Assembly (NCBI RefSeq): GCF_900113645.1
Contig: NZ_FOQC01000006.1
Span: 1-64,000 of the forward strand
Length of the DNA: 64,000 nucleotides
Reading direction: 5' to 3'
Source of the DNA: Trichococcus flocculiformis
GTDB lineage: Bacteria > Bacillota > Bacilli > Lactobacillales > Aerococcaceae
The translations under genes and the position numbers were made by a program. Below are positions 15,829 to 25,351 of the stretch, one piece after another. Within the stretch, counting starts at the first letter, position 1. Each line of letters opens with the position of its first letter. The notes beneath the pieces are model-generated. The model saw nothing but the letters and a program-made list of their open reading frames with translations, was not told where the DNA came from and searched no databases.

Positions 15829-18288
15829 ATGGAGAATAAAGTATTCAGTATAGACGGCATGACCTGTGCGTCCTGTGCACAAACTGTAGAGAAAGCTGCT
15901 CAGAAATTACCAGGAGTAAAGACTGCGAACGTCAATCTCGCAACCGAAAAAATGAATATCCAGTTTGACAGTTCAGCATTGACGGAAGCAGACATTCAAA
16001 AAGCAGTGGCAGATGCAGGATACACTGCAATTTCTAATACGGTTAAGAAAACATTCAATATTGAGGGGATGACATGTGCTTCATGCGCCCAGACGATTGA
16101 AAAGGCAACTCAGAAACTACGAGGAGTAAATCTTTCCTCCGTAAATCTGGCCACGGAGAAACTGGTAGTGGAGTATGATCCGGGTATGGTGAACCTTACC
16201 GATATCATAAAGGCGGTTATGGATTCAGGTTATGAGGCACATGAAGAAGTAGCAACTGCTGATACGGTAGACCAGGATAAAGAAAAGAAACAGAAAGAAA
16301 TCAAGAGTCTCTGGAACAGGTTTCTAATATCCGCGCTATTTACAGCTCCGTTACTCTATATCGCAATGGGGCATTTGGTAAATGCGCCCCTTCCTGATTT
16401 CATCAACCCGATGATGAACCCGGAAGCCTTTGCTATCGTTCAACTCGTTTTGACACTCCCTGTGGTTGCGGTAAACAGTAAAATATATCGCAATGGGTTC
16501 AAGGCATTGTCTAAAGGGCACCCTAATATGGATTCGCTGATTTCTCTAGGAACTAGTGCAGCTTTCCTTTACGGGGTATTTGCAACAGTGATGATTTTCC
16601 GTGGAGAAGTAGCCTATGCCAATGAACTGTACTATGAAACGGCAGCTGTTATTTTAGCTTTAATTGTCCTAGGGAAATATCTCGAGACCTTAACAAAAGG
16701 AAAAACTTCTGAAGCCATTAAAAAACTTATGGGATTGGCACCTAAAACCGCACTGGTGGTACGAAACGGAAAAGAGTCAGAGATTTCCATTGATGAAGTG
16801 GTGGTTGGCGACATTATCGTTGTGAGGCCAGGTGGGAAAATGCCGGTAGATGGCGTGGTTATCGAAGGATTGACGTCGGTAGATGAATCCATGCTCACAG
16901 GTGAAAGTATCCCCGTGGAAAAATCTGTGGGAGATGCTATTATTGGTGCGAGTATCAACAAAAATGGGACGATTCGGTACAAGGCGACAAAAGTGGGAAA
17001 AGACACTGCGCTGTCCCAAATTATCAAGCTAGTGGAAGATGCCCAAGGATCCAAAGCCCCTATTGCTAAGATGGCTGATATCATTTCCGGGTATTTTGTT
17101 CCGATTGTCATTGCGATTGCAATTCTTTCCGCGATAGCGTGGTACTTTGCTGGTCAAACAGGTGTATTCGCCTTGACTATAGCCATTTCGGTACTGGTGA
17201 TTGCGTGCCCATGCGCGCTTGGTCTGGCTACTCCCACAGCGATTATGATCGGGACAGGAAAAGGTGCAGAGCATGGCGTGCTATTCAAGAGCGGGACAGC
17301 GTTGGAGACGACCCATAAGCTGAACACCATTGTGTTCGACAAAACGGGTACGATAACAGAAGGGAAGCCAAAAGTAACGGATATTATCACCGCTGAAGGG
17401 ATTTCCGAAACGGAATTACTGACTCTTTCTGCTTCCGCCGAAAAAGGCTCGGAGCACCCACTTGGTGAGGCAATCGTGAATAGCGCAGAAGAGAAGGGCC
17501 TAGCATTCTTGAAAACAGAAACGTTTAATGCTATTCCAGGACATGGGATTGAAGTGACAATCAATGGCCAACACCTCTTGCTCGGAAACAAGAAGCTGAT
17601 GGACGAATGGCATATTGGTCTGGGAAATTTGGCATCTGCCTCCGATGCATTAGCAAGCCAAGGTAAGACGCCTATGTACATTGCAAAGGATGGTAAAATC
17701 GCTGGAATCATTGCGGTAGCGGATACTGTAAAAGAGAGCAGCTTACGTGCCATCAAGAAGCTGCATAAGATGGGAATCGAAGTAGCCATGATCACCGGAG
17801 ACAACAAACGGACCGCTGAGGCCATCGCCAAGCAAGTGGGCATCGATCGGGTGTTGAGCGAAGTCTTACCAGAAGATAAAGCTAATGAAGTGAAGAAGTT
17901 GCAGGATGAAGGCAAAAAGGTAGGGATGGTTGGCGACGGAATCAATGACGCTCCAGCTCTTGCCCAGGCAGATGTAGGGATTGCAATCGGTTCGGGTACG
18001 GATGTAGCCATAGAATCAGCAGATGTCGTCTTAATGCGGAGTGATCTCATGGACGTACCTACTGCTGTTGAATTGAGTAAATCCACCATCCGAAATATTA
18101 AAGAAAACCTGTTTTGGGCATTCGCGTACAACATACTTGGTATCCCCTTTGCGATGGGTGTTGTTTATGCATTTGGCGGTCCTCTGCTCAGCCCGGTCAT
18201 TGCAGCAGCAGCAATGAGTTTCAGTTCCATTTCTGTTTTGTTGAATGCATTACGTTTAAAAGGATTTCAACCTTCTGTTATGAAATAA
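15829..18288 (+). CDS. copA: Copper-translocating P1B-1 ATPase CopA
   Basis: The 819-residue Cu(I) P-type ATPase has two N-terminal heavy-metal domains, each with GMTCASCAQ (first at C13/C16, second near residue 85). The membrane CPC motif is C460-P-C462, the phosphorylated aspartate is D504 in DKTGTITEG, the SEHPLGEA motif follows, and the ATP hinge is [10 protein letters not shown]. It pumps Cu(I) across the membrane. It starts 16 bases after copY with GGGAGG, in the order copY-copA-chaperones-copB. Confidence 0.97.
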   Translation: MENKVFSIDGMTCASCAQTVEKAAQKLPGVKTANVNLATEKMNIQFDSSALTEADIQKAVADAGYTAISNTVKKTFNIEGMTCASCAQTIEKATQKLRGVNLSSVNLATEKLVVEYDPGMVNLTDIIKAVMDSGYEAHEEVATADTVDQDKEKKQKEIKSLWNRFLISALFTAPLLYIAMGHLVNAPLPDFINPMMNPEAFAIVQLVLTLPVVAVNSKIYRNGFKALSKGHPNMDSLISLGTSAAFLYGVFATVMIFRGEVAYANELYYETAAVILALIVLGKYLETLTKGKTSEAIKKLMGLAPKTALVVRNGKESEISIDEVVVGDIIVVRPGGKMPVDGVVIEGLTSVDESMLTGESIPVEKSVGDAIIGASINKNGTIRYKATKVGKDTALSQIIKLVEDAQGSKAPIAKMADIISGYFVPIVIAIAILSAIAWYFAGQTGVFALTIAISVLVIACPCALGLATPTAIMIGTGKGAEHGVLFKSGTALETTHKLNTIVFDKTGTITEGKPKVTDIITAEGISETELLTLSASAEKGSEHPLGEAIVNSAEEKGLAFLKTETFNAIPGHGIEVTINGQHLLLGNKKLMDEWHIGLGNLASASDALASQGKTPMYIAKDGKIAGIIAVADTVKESSLRAIKKLHKMGIEVAMITGDNKRTAEAIAKQVGIDRVLSEVLPEDKANEVKKLQDEGKKVGMVGDGINDAPALAQADVGIAIGSGTDVAIESADVVLMRSDLMDVPTAVELSKSTIRNIKENLFWAFAYNILGIPFAMGVVYAFGGPLLSPVIAAAAMSFSSISVLLNALRLKGFQPSVMK

Positions 18289-18305
18289 AAACTGGGGATG
18301 GTAGA

Positions 18306-18557
18306 ATGAGGATGGAGTTAACTATAAGTTTATCTTGTTTCAAATGCTTAAACCTAATAGCGGAAAAAATAAAAAAATTCCCTACAGTGGAGAGCGTGTC
18401 TATTGATGAAAGTAAGAAAATTGCACTCGTTCAAGGTAATAAAACGAAGCAAGATGAGTTTCTGGGAGCATTATCCGATATTCCCTATCTTTTAAGGGAG
18501 ATCAATGAAGCGGAGAATTGCGACTGTTGCACACAACCCCATTTTAGTTTTCATTAA
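18306..18557 (+). CDS. Divergent HMA-like small metal-binding protein
   Basis: This 83-residue protein is read from ATG 18306 (an upstream in-frame extension overlaps copA in another frame). The fold resembles a heavy-metal-associated domain: LTISLSCFKCLNL gives a CxxC pair at C11/C14, followed by VESVSIDESKKIALVQG. The loop lacks the usual GM before the cysteines, and the C-terminal tail adds a second cluster NCDCC (C72, C74, C75) plus histidines. It lies between copA and copZ and may be a second copper chaperone or sink; this role is inferred. Confidence 0.65.
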   Translation: MRMELTISLSCFKCLNLIAEKIKKFPTVESVSIDESKKIALVQGNKTKQDEFLGALSDIPYLLREINEAENCDCCTQPHFSFH

Positions 18558-18640
18558 TAGTTGACTGACGGTTGAAACATTTCTTTCAAAAAAGGATAAA
18601 GAGAAATTTAATAATAAAAAAAAGAAATGAGGAAAAATTT

Positions 18641-18844
18641 ATGAAACAAGAAGTATTCGTAGAAGGCATGAAATGTGAAGGTTGCGCCAAGGGAGTAAAA
18701 GAAAAATTCGAATCCATAAAGGGAGTAGAATCAGTGTCTGTTGATTTGAAAGGCAAAAAAGCTACTATAAATACACGATCTGTTATTGATAAAGCAACAT
18801 TTGTCGCAGTTTTAGAGGACACAAAGTATTCAGTAGTGGAGTAA
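18641..18844 (+). CDS. copZ: Copper chaperone CopZ
   Basis: A 67-residue single HMA domain, with the Cu(I) site GMKCEGCA (C12/C15) and the second-strand segment VESVSVDLKGKKATI. CopZ ferries Cu(I) in the cytoplasm and releases CopY from DNA. The start at 18641 has a GAGG ribosome site; a longer open frame upstream encodes an Arg/Lys-rich stretch unlike the family and is not used. Length equals typical CopZ. Confidence 0.9.
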   Translation: MKQEVFVEGMKCEGCAKGVKEKFESIKGVESVSVDLKGKKATINTRSVIDKATFVAVLEDTKYSVVE

Positions 18845-18900
18845 GGTAGTTTAAAAATTTTGTAAGTTAGGTAATTTTTTGTATTCAGATTCTATTCGGG

Positions 18901-18951
18901 GAGCCTCAGTTTTTATCCTTCATGAAGAAACAGGGAGAACAGCTGAGGCTC
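18901..18951 (+). promoter_or_regulatory. Intercistronic hairpin between copZ and copB
   Basis: GAGCCTCAG (18901-18909) pairs perfectly with CTGAGGCTC (18943-18951) across a 33-base loop, without a T-run. It may stabilise or process the cop transcript ahead of copB. Confidence 0.45.
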
Positions 18952-18984
18952 ATTCTTTAATCGAGGTAAGAGGAGGATAAGTTT

Positions 18985-21072
18985 ATGAACAACAAGCAAC
19001 AGAACGGTTCGAATAAACCAACGGACCACAGCAAGATGGATCACAGCAAGATGGACCATAGTCAGATGGATCACAGCAAGATGGATCACAGCAAGATGGA
19101 TCACAGTGAAATGGATCATGGCGCAATGGGAGGGCATGCCCACCACAATCACGGTAGCTTTAAAGAGATTTTCTTGAAGTCACTCCCATTAGGAATTGCA
19201 ATCTTACTCATTACTCCTTTGATGGATATTCAGTTGCCTTTCCAAATTATCTTTCCTTATGCAGACTTTGTAGCAGCTGTATTGGCAACAATTCTATACA
19301 TTTATGGCGGAAAACCATTCTACATGGGTGCGAAAGATGAGTTTAATTCAAAAGCTCCAGGCATGATGTCCTTGATTACTTTGGGAATAACGGTTTCTTA
19401 TGCCTATAGTGTTTACGCAGTGGCCGCTCGATATGTGACCGGAGAACATGTCATGGACTTCTTCTTTGAGTTTGCAACGTTACTTTTAATCATGTTATTA
19501 GGACACTGGATTGAAATGAAGGCATTGGGTGAAGCAGGGGACGCGCAAAAAGCTCTAGCAGAATTAGTGCCAAAAGACGCTCATGTTGTTTTAGAAGACG
19601 ATTCGATTGAAACTCGTCCTGTGTCTGACCTTCAAGTTGGAGATGTTATCCGTGTTCAAGCAGGAGAAAATGTTCCAGCTGATGGTATCATTATTCGCGG
19701 AGAATCCCGTGTAAACGAGGCCCTCTTAACAGGTGAATCTAAGCCAATCGAAAAGAATGTTAAAGATCAAGTCATTGGTGGATCAACAAATGGTAGTGGT
19801 GTCCTATATGTAGAAGTAACAGAAACAGGGGATAAGTCCTTTATCTCACAAGTACAAACATTAATTAGCCAAGCACAAAGCCAACCATCTCGAGCAGAGA
19901 ATGTGGCTCACAAAGTAGCTGGCTTGTTGTTCTACATTGCGGTTGTAGTAGCTTTAATCGCCCTACTAATCTGGACGATCATTGCGGATCTGCCTACAGC
20001 CGTTATCTTTACTGTGACTACGTTAGTTATTGCCTGCCCACACGCTTTGGGTCTTGCTATTCCCTTGGTAGTATCACGTAGTACTAGTTTGGGTGCAAGC
20101 CGAGGATTACTGGTTAAAAATAGAGAAGCTTTGGAATTAACTACTAAAGCGGATGTTATGGTATTGGATAAAACAGGTACTTTAACAACTGGTGAATTTA
20201 AAGTGTTGGACGTCACTGTTTTGAGTGATAAATATTCTGAAGAAGAAATTACAGGCTTGTTGGCGGGTATAGAGGCGGGCTCCAGTCACCCGATTGCCCA
20301 ATCGATTGTGAACCACGCTGAAGCGAAAGGCATTAAGTCAGTTTCCTTTGACTCCATTGAAATCGTTTCGGGAGCAGGAATAGAAGGGGAGGCGAACGGC
20401 CACCACTATCAATTAATCAGCCAAAAGGCATACGGAAAAGCATTGCGTATGGATATTCCGAAAGGCGCTACTTTAAGTATCCTTGTAGAAAATAATGAAG
20501 CAATCGGCGCTGTCGCATTGGGAGATGAACTGAAAGAAACCAGCAGAAACTTGATCGAGGTGCTGAAAAAATACGGAATTGAACCACTCATGGCTACTGG
20601 TGATAACGAGGAAGCTGCACAAGGAGTTGCAGAAGTTCTAGGTATTCAATACCAAGCCAATCAATCTCCGGAAGATAAGTACAAGCTGGTCGAGTCCATG
20701 AAAAACCAAAACAAGACGGTTATCATGGTGGGAGACGGGGTCAATGACGCACCTTCCCTTGCCTTGGCAGACGTAGGTATTGCAATCGGAGCTGGAACGC
20801 AAGTAGCTTTGGATTCTGCGGATATTATCCTTACTCAGTCTGATCCAGGGGATATTGAATCCTTTATCGAGTTAGCAAACAAGACGACACGTAAAATGAA
20901 ACAAAACTTGGTATGGGGAGCAGGCTACAATTTTATCGCGATTCCAATTGCTGCTGGCCTCCTTGCTCCTATCGGCATTACCTTGGGTCCGGCCTTCGGC
21001 GCCGTCCTCATGTCCTTATCGACCGTTATTGTTGCGATCAATGCCATGCTTTTGAAATTAGACCCTAAATAA
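18985..21072 (+). CDS. copB: P1B-3 copper/silver ATPase CopB with His/Met-rich N-terminus
   Basis: The 695-residue P-type ATPase has CPH (C351-P-H353, VIACPHALGLAIP) in the channel helix, the mark of the CopB/P1B-3 class. The phosphorylated residue is D395 in DKTGTLTTG, and GDGVNDAPSL is the hinge. Instead of HMA domains, residues 14-48 are seven tandem DHSxM-type pentapeptides followed by HAHHNHG, a likely Cu/Ag-binding tail. GGAGG precedes the ATG. It is the last gene of the cop operon and probably the main exporter. Confidence 0.96.
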   Translation: MNNKQQNGSNKPTDHSKMDHSKMDHSQMDHSKMDHSKMDHSEMDHGAMGGHAHHNHGSFKEIFLKSLPLGIAILLITPLMDIQLPFQIIFPYADFVAAVLATILYIYGGKPFYMGAKDEFNSKAPGMMSLITLGITVSYAYSVYAVAARYVTGEHVMDFFFEFATLLLIMLLGHWIEMKALGEAGDAQKALAELVPKDAHVVLEDDSIETRPVSDLQVGDVIRVQAGENVPADGIIIRGESRVNEALLTGESKPIEKNVKDQVIGGSTNGSGVLYVEVTETGDKSFISQVQTLISQAQSQPSRAENVAHKVAGLLFYIAVVVALIALLIWTIIADLPTAVIFTVTTLVIACPHALGLAIPLVVSRSTSLGASRGLLVKNREALELTTKADVMVLDKTGTLTTGEFKVLDVTVLSDKYSEEEITGLLAGIEAGSSHPIAQSIVNHAEAKGIKSVSFDSIEIVSGAGIEGEANGHHYQLISQKAYGKALRMDIPKGATLSILVENNEAIGAVALGDELKETSRNLIEVLKKYGIEPLMATGDNEEAAQGVAEVLGIQYQANQSPEDKYKLVESMKNQNKTVIMVGDGVNDAPSLALADVGIAIGAGTQVALDSADIILTQSDPGDIESFIELANKTTRKMKQNLVWGAGYNFIAIPIAAGLLAPIGITLGPAFGAVLMSLSTVIVAINAMLLKLDPK
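19024..19128 (+). repeat. Seven tandem 15-bp repeats inside copB
   Basis: Seven in-frame units close to GATCACAGCAAGATG encode DHSKM, DHSQM, DHSEM and DHGAM pentapeptides. Near-identity of neighbouring units suggests copy-number change by slippage, which would tune the number of metal ligands. Confidence 0.9.
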
Positions 21073-21095
21073 AACGAAGCAGGAACGAAAAAAGC

Positions 21096-21141
21096 ACTGG
21101 CTGGTTTGACCCCCTTCCAGAATCGGGTCAGACCAGCCAGT
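21096..21141 (+). terminator. Long hairpin after copB
   Basis: A 17-bp stem, ACTGGCTGGTTTGACCC (21096-21112) with GGGTCAGACCAGCCAGT (21125-21141), has one wobble pair and no T-run. It may protect the 3' end of the cop mRNA or act with the next terminator. Confidence 0.6.
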
Positions 21142-21181
21142 ATGCTGTATAAGGAAAATCATAGATCGATAAATTTTCGAT

Positions 21182-21223
21182 AAAAACAGGGCTCCCATGC
21201 TTTCGATGGAGAGCCCTGTTTTT
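21182..21223. terminator. Strong bidirectional terminator
   Basis: AAAAACAGGGCTC (21182-21194) pairs perfectly with GAGCCCTGTTTTT (21211-21223), flanked by A- and T-runs. It separates the cop operon from the convergent DUF1461 gene. Confidence 0.9.
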
Positions 21224-21246
21224 CTTATGAACCATAACCTTTTTAA

Positions 21247-21909
21247 TCAACGGCTTGGGGCAGAGATTCGATATTTAGTAGTGAAGTACCCCAGGATTAG
21301 GAAGACTTCGATTAATCCAAAGGCCAAGAGGAAACTGTGCATAAAGAACTCCGCCGGCAGCGCTAAGATGATGGGATCAGTTGCGGGATTAAATAGCCAA
21401 GCATCATTGTTAAAGAATACCTGATGGAATAGCACAAACAGCACATCAAAGTTGATCAATAGAGCCAAAACAACACCCAGCGGAAGCAAGATTCCCCACT
21501 GGAAGTATCGAAGAAGTCGCCAGTATTGCCCTTCTCTGTTTAGATACTGCATAAACCAGAAGGAGCCTATCCCTGAAGTAATCAGAATCAGGTAGTCCAG
21601 CATAAACAACTTCTTCACTTCAGTGAAGTGGAATAACCCGCTAACTGAGCTAGGGAAATCCGGCATATCCAGTTTCGCTATCCATGGGGTATTCAGGTAA
21701 TCTAGCAGAATACGATAGTTCATTAAGATTTGCTCTTTCGGCATGCCTACATATTCCGATATATTCAAGTAACCAATGTCAAACGAGTAGAGGAAGGTAA
21801 AGTTGATGGTTGCTGCCACCGAAAGGGATAAGATGAAAAAGGTAATGAAAATAAACCCTGAAATTTGAATGATTTTCTGCTTCAATGTGGAATGGCCCTC
21901 ACAATTCAT
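21247..21909 (-). CDS. DUF1461/TIGR01906-type integral membrane protein
   Basis: The 220-residue protein has about five hydrophobic segments: residues 14-34, 100-118, 133-155, a C-terminal helix, and the non-cytoplasmic-looking loop LMNYRILLDYLNTPW. The pattern of an N-terminal helix, the FHFTEVKKLFM motif and a conserved C-terminal FHQVFFNNDAWLFNP matches the DUF1461 membrane family, whose function is unknown. It overlaps the end of the upstream 69-residue gene by 11 bases, so the two are co-translated. The shared promoter carries the six-site regulon motif. Confidence 0.8.
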   Translation of the reverse strand: MNCEGHSTLKQKIIQISGFIFITFFILSLSVAATINFTFLYSFDIGYLNISEYVGMPKEQILMNYRILLDYLNTPWIAKLDMPDFPSSVSGLFHFTEVKKLFMLDYLILITSGIGSFWFMQYLNREGQYWRLLRYFQWGILLPLGVVLALLINFDVLFVLFHQVFFNNDAWLFNPATDPIILALPAEFFMHSFLLAFGLIEVFLILGYFTTKYRISAPSR

Positions 21910-22108
21910 TTTGATTTATTTTTGATTTTACTACGTTCAATTCCTCTTTTAACCGTTTGTTTTCAATTTCCAACTTTTTCTTGTCTTCCGATTCGGGATC
22001 CGCGTGACCATGTCCTTTATGATTATGTCCGCCATGCATACCTGGCATAACAAACATCATGAGTATGTGCCCTGCCACCATCAAAACAATAAATAAGATT
22101 GATTCCAT
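21899..22108 (-). CDS. Small membrane protein with His-rich loop and coiled-coil tail (69 aa)
   Basis: The start is ATG 22108 (AAGGAG 8 bases upstream; an in-frame TTG at 22114 sits too close). It has one N-terminal membrane span (ILFIVLMVAGHILMMFVM), a metal-binding-looking HGGHNHKGHGHAD stretch, and a charged helix ending ENKRLKEELNVVKSKI. The same span-plus-helix layout is seen in the 58-residue gene at 28494-28670. The family is unnamed. Both small genes start from promoters with the same motif, suggesting joint control by the two-component system. Confidence 0.7.
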   Translation of the reverse strand: MESILFIVLMVAGHILMMFVMPGMHGGHNHKGHGHADPESEDKKKLEIENKRLKEELNVVKSKINQNEL

Positions 22109-22260
22109 GTTCAACTCTCCTTTTATTTTTTCGCCAATGCTACAACTAACACGTTAGTAAAGAAATGGACGATAGATTAAAAAATTACGAAGAACCCAAT
22201 TCCATCAGTGAAGCGAATAAGATTCAGAATAACTTTCTAAGACAAGAATAGAGTAAAACT

Positions 22261-22302
22261 ATGTGGGTTTTATGGAGATTAACAACTCCATAAAACCTAC
22301 AT
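22261..22302. promoter_or_regulatory. Regulon sites A1/A2 in a divergent promoter pair
   Basis: Inverted 17-bp arms ATGTGGGTTTTATGGAG (22261-22277) and CTCCATAAAACCTACAT (22286-22302), one mismatch, 8-bp gap. Read outward from CTCC, each arm is followed by a -10-like hexamer starting at base 28: TATTCT toward the minus-strand 69-residue gene and TACAGT toward the M23 gene. No good -35 box exists, so an activator probably binds the arm. The same layout recurs at 27559-27690 and 28735-28778. Confidence 0.75.
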
Positions 22303-22368
22303 AATTTCTTGGTACAGTAAAATAAGCAAAAGAAAGGGGCAAATTTTGCCGACATTTAAGGAGGATAC

Positions 22369-23685
22369 ATGAATAGAAAGCAGATGTTCAGGATTTTAGG
22401 AATTCCCACGCTTTTAAGTTTACTGGTGGTACCTTTGGATGTGAAAGCTGATACGCTGGAAGAGCTCAATCAACAAAAAACGGAATTGGAAAGCAGAATC
22501 CAAGAATTGGATGAGAATTCTTCAGGGCAACAAGAGCTATTGGACACATTGGAGGCAAAGAAAGAGCAACTTGGGGTTGGAACAATCACCCTGCAAAAGG
22601 AAATCGACAAGCTCACCCTACAATTAGTTGAACAGCAGGGGAAATTGCAAAGTTCTGAGGAAAAAATAAAGGAATTAAGTAAAGAAGCCGAAATGCTGGA
22701 AGAACGGATTGAACTAAGAGGGGAAAAACTTAAAGTGCAAGCCAGAGCCGTCCAAACAGATACAAATCCACGTACTCTCCTGGAAGCAGTTATCAACTCG
22801 GAGAACCTTGCGGAAATGATAGGGAACATAGGCTTAGTAACTTACATTATGAACATCAACAAGGAAATACTCGTCCAGCAGAAAAATGACAAAATGGATC
22901 TGGTGGAGAAAAAGCAGGCAGCTGAGGACGAGCAGGAAAACCTCGAAATACTGAGTGCGGAAATCCAAGTAGCCAAAACCAATTTGGTGACACAGAAAGC
23001 AGGGCTGGAGAATCAAATCGAGCAGCTAGCCCAAGAGTATGATCTTACGGTGGAACAAAAAGAAGCGATTGATCAGGAGCAACAGAATCTTGCCGGAACG
23101 GTGAGCACCCTCTCCGATCAACTGAAGGAGGAGCAACGCCGGATCGCTGATGAAGAAGTAGTACGACAACAGGCTGCACAAGAGGTCGCGGTTGCAATGG
23201 CGGGTGAGATTGTTCCTGAAAGCTTCTTCGAAGAAAGCAAGGTAGTGGAGTATGCCTCTGCGGGGGAAACCCTGCCTGAAGCGAAGAGCGTTACCGCGTC
23301 TGGTTTCATTCGCCCGAGTAATGGGATTGTAACAGATCCTTTTGGATACAGAATCCATCCTCTTACAGGGGAGTGGAAATTGCATGCGGGCATGGATTTT
23401 GCCGGATCGGGACCGATTGTCGCAGCCCAGGGGGGAACCGTTCTAGTAGCCGGGTACCATAATTCATGGGACTACTACGTGAAAATCGACCATGGAAACG
23501 GACTCCAAACTTTATACGCTCACATGGAAGCGGGCAGCCTTCGGGTTGCTCCCGGACAAAAAGTATCCCAAGGACAACAATTAGGGATAATGGGAACAAC
23601 GGGGGATTCAACAGGTGTCCACCTGCATTTCGAGGTTTATGAGAATGGGGTTCAGGTTGACCCAGAACCTTACTTGGGATTGTAA
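22369..23685 (+). CDS. Secreted coiled-coil M23 (LytM) peptidase-like protein
   Basis: The 438-residue protein has a signal peptide (residues 1-27, cut near VKA-DT). A long Gln/Glu/Lys coiled coil (about 28-270) resembles EnvC/CwlO/PcsB-type activators. The C-terminal LytM domain (about 320-438) has zinc-site motifs HAGMDF and HLHFEV, plus an intermediate YAHME segment. All catalytic residues look present, so it should cut peptidoglycan cross-bridges or stem peptides. AGGAGG precedes the ATG. It heads an operon with lgt and two small genes, driven by regulon site A2. Confidence 0.9.
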   Translation: MNRKQMFRILGIPTLLSLLVVPLDVKADTLEELNQQKTELESRIQELDENSSGQQELLDTLEAKKEQLGVGTITLQKEIDKLTLQLVEQQGKLQSSEEKIKELSKEAEMLEERIELRGEKLKVQARAVQTDTNPRTLLEAVINSENLAEMIGNIGLVTYIMNINKEILVQQKNDKMDLVEKKQAAEDEQENLEILSAEIQVAKTNLVTQKAGLENQIEQLAQEYDLTVEQKEAIDQEQQNLAGTVSTLSDQLKEEQRRIADEEVVRQQAAQEVAVAMAGEIVPESFFEESKVVEYASAGETLPEAKSVTASGFIRPSNGIVTDPFGYRIHPLTGEWKLHAGMDFAGSGPIVAAQGGTVLVAGYHNSWDYYVKIDHGNGLQTLYAHMEAGSLRVAPGQKVSQGQQLGIMGTTGDSTGVHLHFEVYENGVQVDPEPYLGL

Positions 23686-23728
23686 AAGCACTATAAAATA
23701 AACGTTTTTTTCTTATAAGGAGGAAAGT

Positions 23729-24571
23729 ATGGAAACAATAGTAGGAACAATTGATCGCGTAGCTTTCTCATTTGGCCCATTCACCGTCTACTGGTATGGG
23801 ATTATCATTGGGGCTGCTATGCTATTGGCAATCTCCTTGGCGTCCAAGGAGGGCACGAAAAGAGGCTTAGGAGAAGATACCGTTACAGATATGACAATGT
23901 GGGCGATTCCCATTGGGCTGATTGGAGCCAGAATCTACTACATTCTCTTCGAATGGCAGTACTATCTGCAAAATCCGGGCGAAATCGTCCAAATCTGGAA
24001 TGGTGGAATTGCCATTTATGGGGGGTTGATTGCAGGGGGATTCACTGTCTATTGGTACACCAAGAAAAAGAGGATTCCCGTTGCCTTGATGTTGGATGTG
24101 CTGGCTCCCTATGTCCTTTTGGCCCAATCCATCGGTCGATGGGGCAACTTCACTAACCAGGAAGCACATGGTGGAGAAGTGACTCGAACCTTTCTGGAGA
24201 ACTTGTACCTTCCGAAGTTTATCATTGATCAGATGCAAATTAACGGTGTGTACTACCAGCCCACCTTCCTCTACGAGTCATTATGGAGTCTCCTCGGATT
24301 TGGCGTAATCATTGCCTTGCGAAACCGCAAGGGGTTGTTGCGGCAAGGCGAAGTGGCCCTCAGCTATACTATCTGGTATTCAGCGGGCAGATTCTTCATA
24401 GAGGGCCTGCGCACGGATAGTTTGTGGATTGGTGATTTCTTGCGGGTGTCACAGGGATTGTCCTTGCTCTTGTTTGTGGGTGCGATTGGTATTTGGATTT
24501 ACCGGAGAAGGGATTATCCGCCCAAAACCTACTATCTAGAAGGATGGAACCTCAAAGGAGAAAGAGATTGA
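23729..24571 (+). CDS. lgt: Prolipoprotein diacylglyceryl transferase (accessory copy)
   Basis: The 280-residue membrane enzyme attaches diacylglycerol to the lipobox cysteine of prolipoproteins. The Lgt signature IGRWGNFTNQEAHGGEV (about residues 134-150) has the essential Arg, Asn and Gly. The family's N-terminal WYG motif occurs as VYWYGIIIGA, and GRFFIEGLRTDSLWIG lies near the C-terminus. AGGAGG precedes the ATG. Being inside a metal/stress island next to an M23 peptidase suggests an extra copy, not the housekeeping one. Downstream are a YdhK lipoprotein and lspA. Confidence 0.95.
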   Translation: METIVGTIDRVAFSFGPFTVYWYGIIIGAAMLLAISLASKEGTKRGLGEDTVTDMTMWAIPIGLIGARIYYILFEWQYYLQNPGEIVQIWNGGIAIYGGLIAGGFTVYWYTKKKRIPVALMLDVLAPYVLLAQSIGRWGNFTNQEAHGGEVTRTFLENLYLPKFIIDQMQINGVYYQPTFLYESLWSLLGFGVIIALRNRKGLLRQGEVALSYTIWYSAGRFFIEGLRTDSLWIGDFLRVSQGLSLLLFVGAIGIWIYRRRDYPPKTYYLEGWNLKGERD

Positions 24572-24597
24572 AGTAAAGACGGATAACAGGAAAGAGT

Positions 24598-24840
24598 GTG
24601 AGTGGCATGTCGAGTTATTGGAATCTGCTGAATCATGACGGATTGGGATCCTTAAGATTGATGGGGTTGCTTTGGATTGTAGTGCTGTTTATGGTGGCGT
24701 ACCTCCTTATCAAGATTCTTTCCGATCGAACAGATAGTCGAATTGCGAATGAGACCTCTTTGGAACAGATTCAAAAAGAATTTGCCAGAGATAATATTAC
24801 GGAAGCAGAGTACTTGAAGAGAAAAAAACAGTTAGAGTAA
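24598..24840 (+). CDS. Small membrane protein with SHOCT tail (80 aa)
   Basis: The start is GTG 24598, or ATG 24607 in the same frame; AGGAAAG lies upstream. A membrane helix (LMGLLWIVVLFMVAYLLIKI) is followed by a SHOCT-type C-terminus (LEQIQKEFARDNITEAEYLKRKKQLE without the first residues), as in many short membrane-anchored oligomerisation modules. The function is unknown. It is translated between lgt and a NusG-II-like gene with short gaps, so it is part of the M23-lgt operon. Confidence 0.8.
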   Translation: MSGMSSYWNLLNHDGLGSLRLMGLLWIVVLFMVAYLLIKILSDRTDSRIANETSLEQIQKEFARDNITEAEYLKRKKQLE

Positions 24841-24863
24841 ACGAGAGAAAAAGGGGGAGAATC

Positions 24864-25280
24864 ATGATTAAAAAGTATCGCAGAATGGTGAAACCTTTTG
24901 ATATCATTATTGTCTCTTTTCTGTTTGTTCTATCTTTTTTACCGACAATGATCTTCGCCGTTGAAACTGCACACATAGAAAAGAGCAAGCTGTATGCAGT
25001 TATCTCGTTCAACGGCGAGGAAGTGGACCGCTTCCTCCTGACCGGAAATGAGAAACAGCGGCTTATCACCTACTATCCTGCTCCCGGGAAGTATAATATT
25101 ATCGAAATTGATGGGGAGCGGATTCGTGACAAATCGGATAACAGCCCCCAGCAAATCGCCGTGAGGACAGGGTGGATCCAATCACTTGGACAAACAAGTC
25201 TAAACTTACCCCACCGCATGCTAATTGAGATTGTATCCGATAATCCGACAGAGGCGGAGATTGATGTCCTTGCACGATAA
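24864..25280 (+). CDS. NusG domain II-like exported protein
   Basis: The 138-residue protein has an N-terminal membrane anchor or signal (about residues 13-33). An extracytoplasmic NusG-II/DUF-type beta domain follows (YAVISFNGEEVDRFLL, then YNIIEIDGERIRDKSD). The usual terminal motif CLPHR appears as LNLPHRMLIEI, so the common cysteine is replaced by asparagine. Such proteins are often linked to flavinylated extracellular electron systems, but no partner is here. It is the last gene of the M23-lgt operon and is followed by a strong terminator. Confidence 0.75.
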   Translation: MIKKYRRMVKPFDIIIVSFLFVLSFLPTMIFAVETAHIEKSKLYAVISFNGEEVDRFLLTGNEKQRLITYYPAPGKYNIIEIDGERIRDKSDNSPQQIAVRTGWIQSLGQTSLNLPHRMLIEIVSDNPTEAEIDVLAR

Positions 25281-25295
25281 GAGAATAGACCACTG

Positions 25296-25339
25296 AAAAA
25301 AGTACTCCAACCCTATTTAATTAGTTGGAGTACTTTTTT
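25296..25339. terminator. Bidirectional terminator
   Basis: AAAAAAGTACTCCAAC (25296-25311) pairs perfectly with GTTGGAGTACTTTTTT (25324-25339). It separates the M23-lgt operon from the convergent sensor kinase gene. Confidence 0.9.
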
Positions 25340-25351
25340 ATAAACCCTATT

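Noticed and set aside
16632..18134. Long minus-strand open frames inside copA
   Set aside because: They lie entirely opposite a clear P-type ATPase gene, have no ribosome sites and show composition typical of antisense shadows.
19024..19128. Tandem 15-bp repeats resembling a small array
   Set aside because: The units are contiguous without spacers and in frame, coding DHSKM-type pentapeptides of CopB, so this is not a CRISPR.
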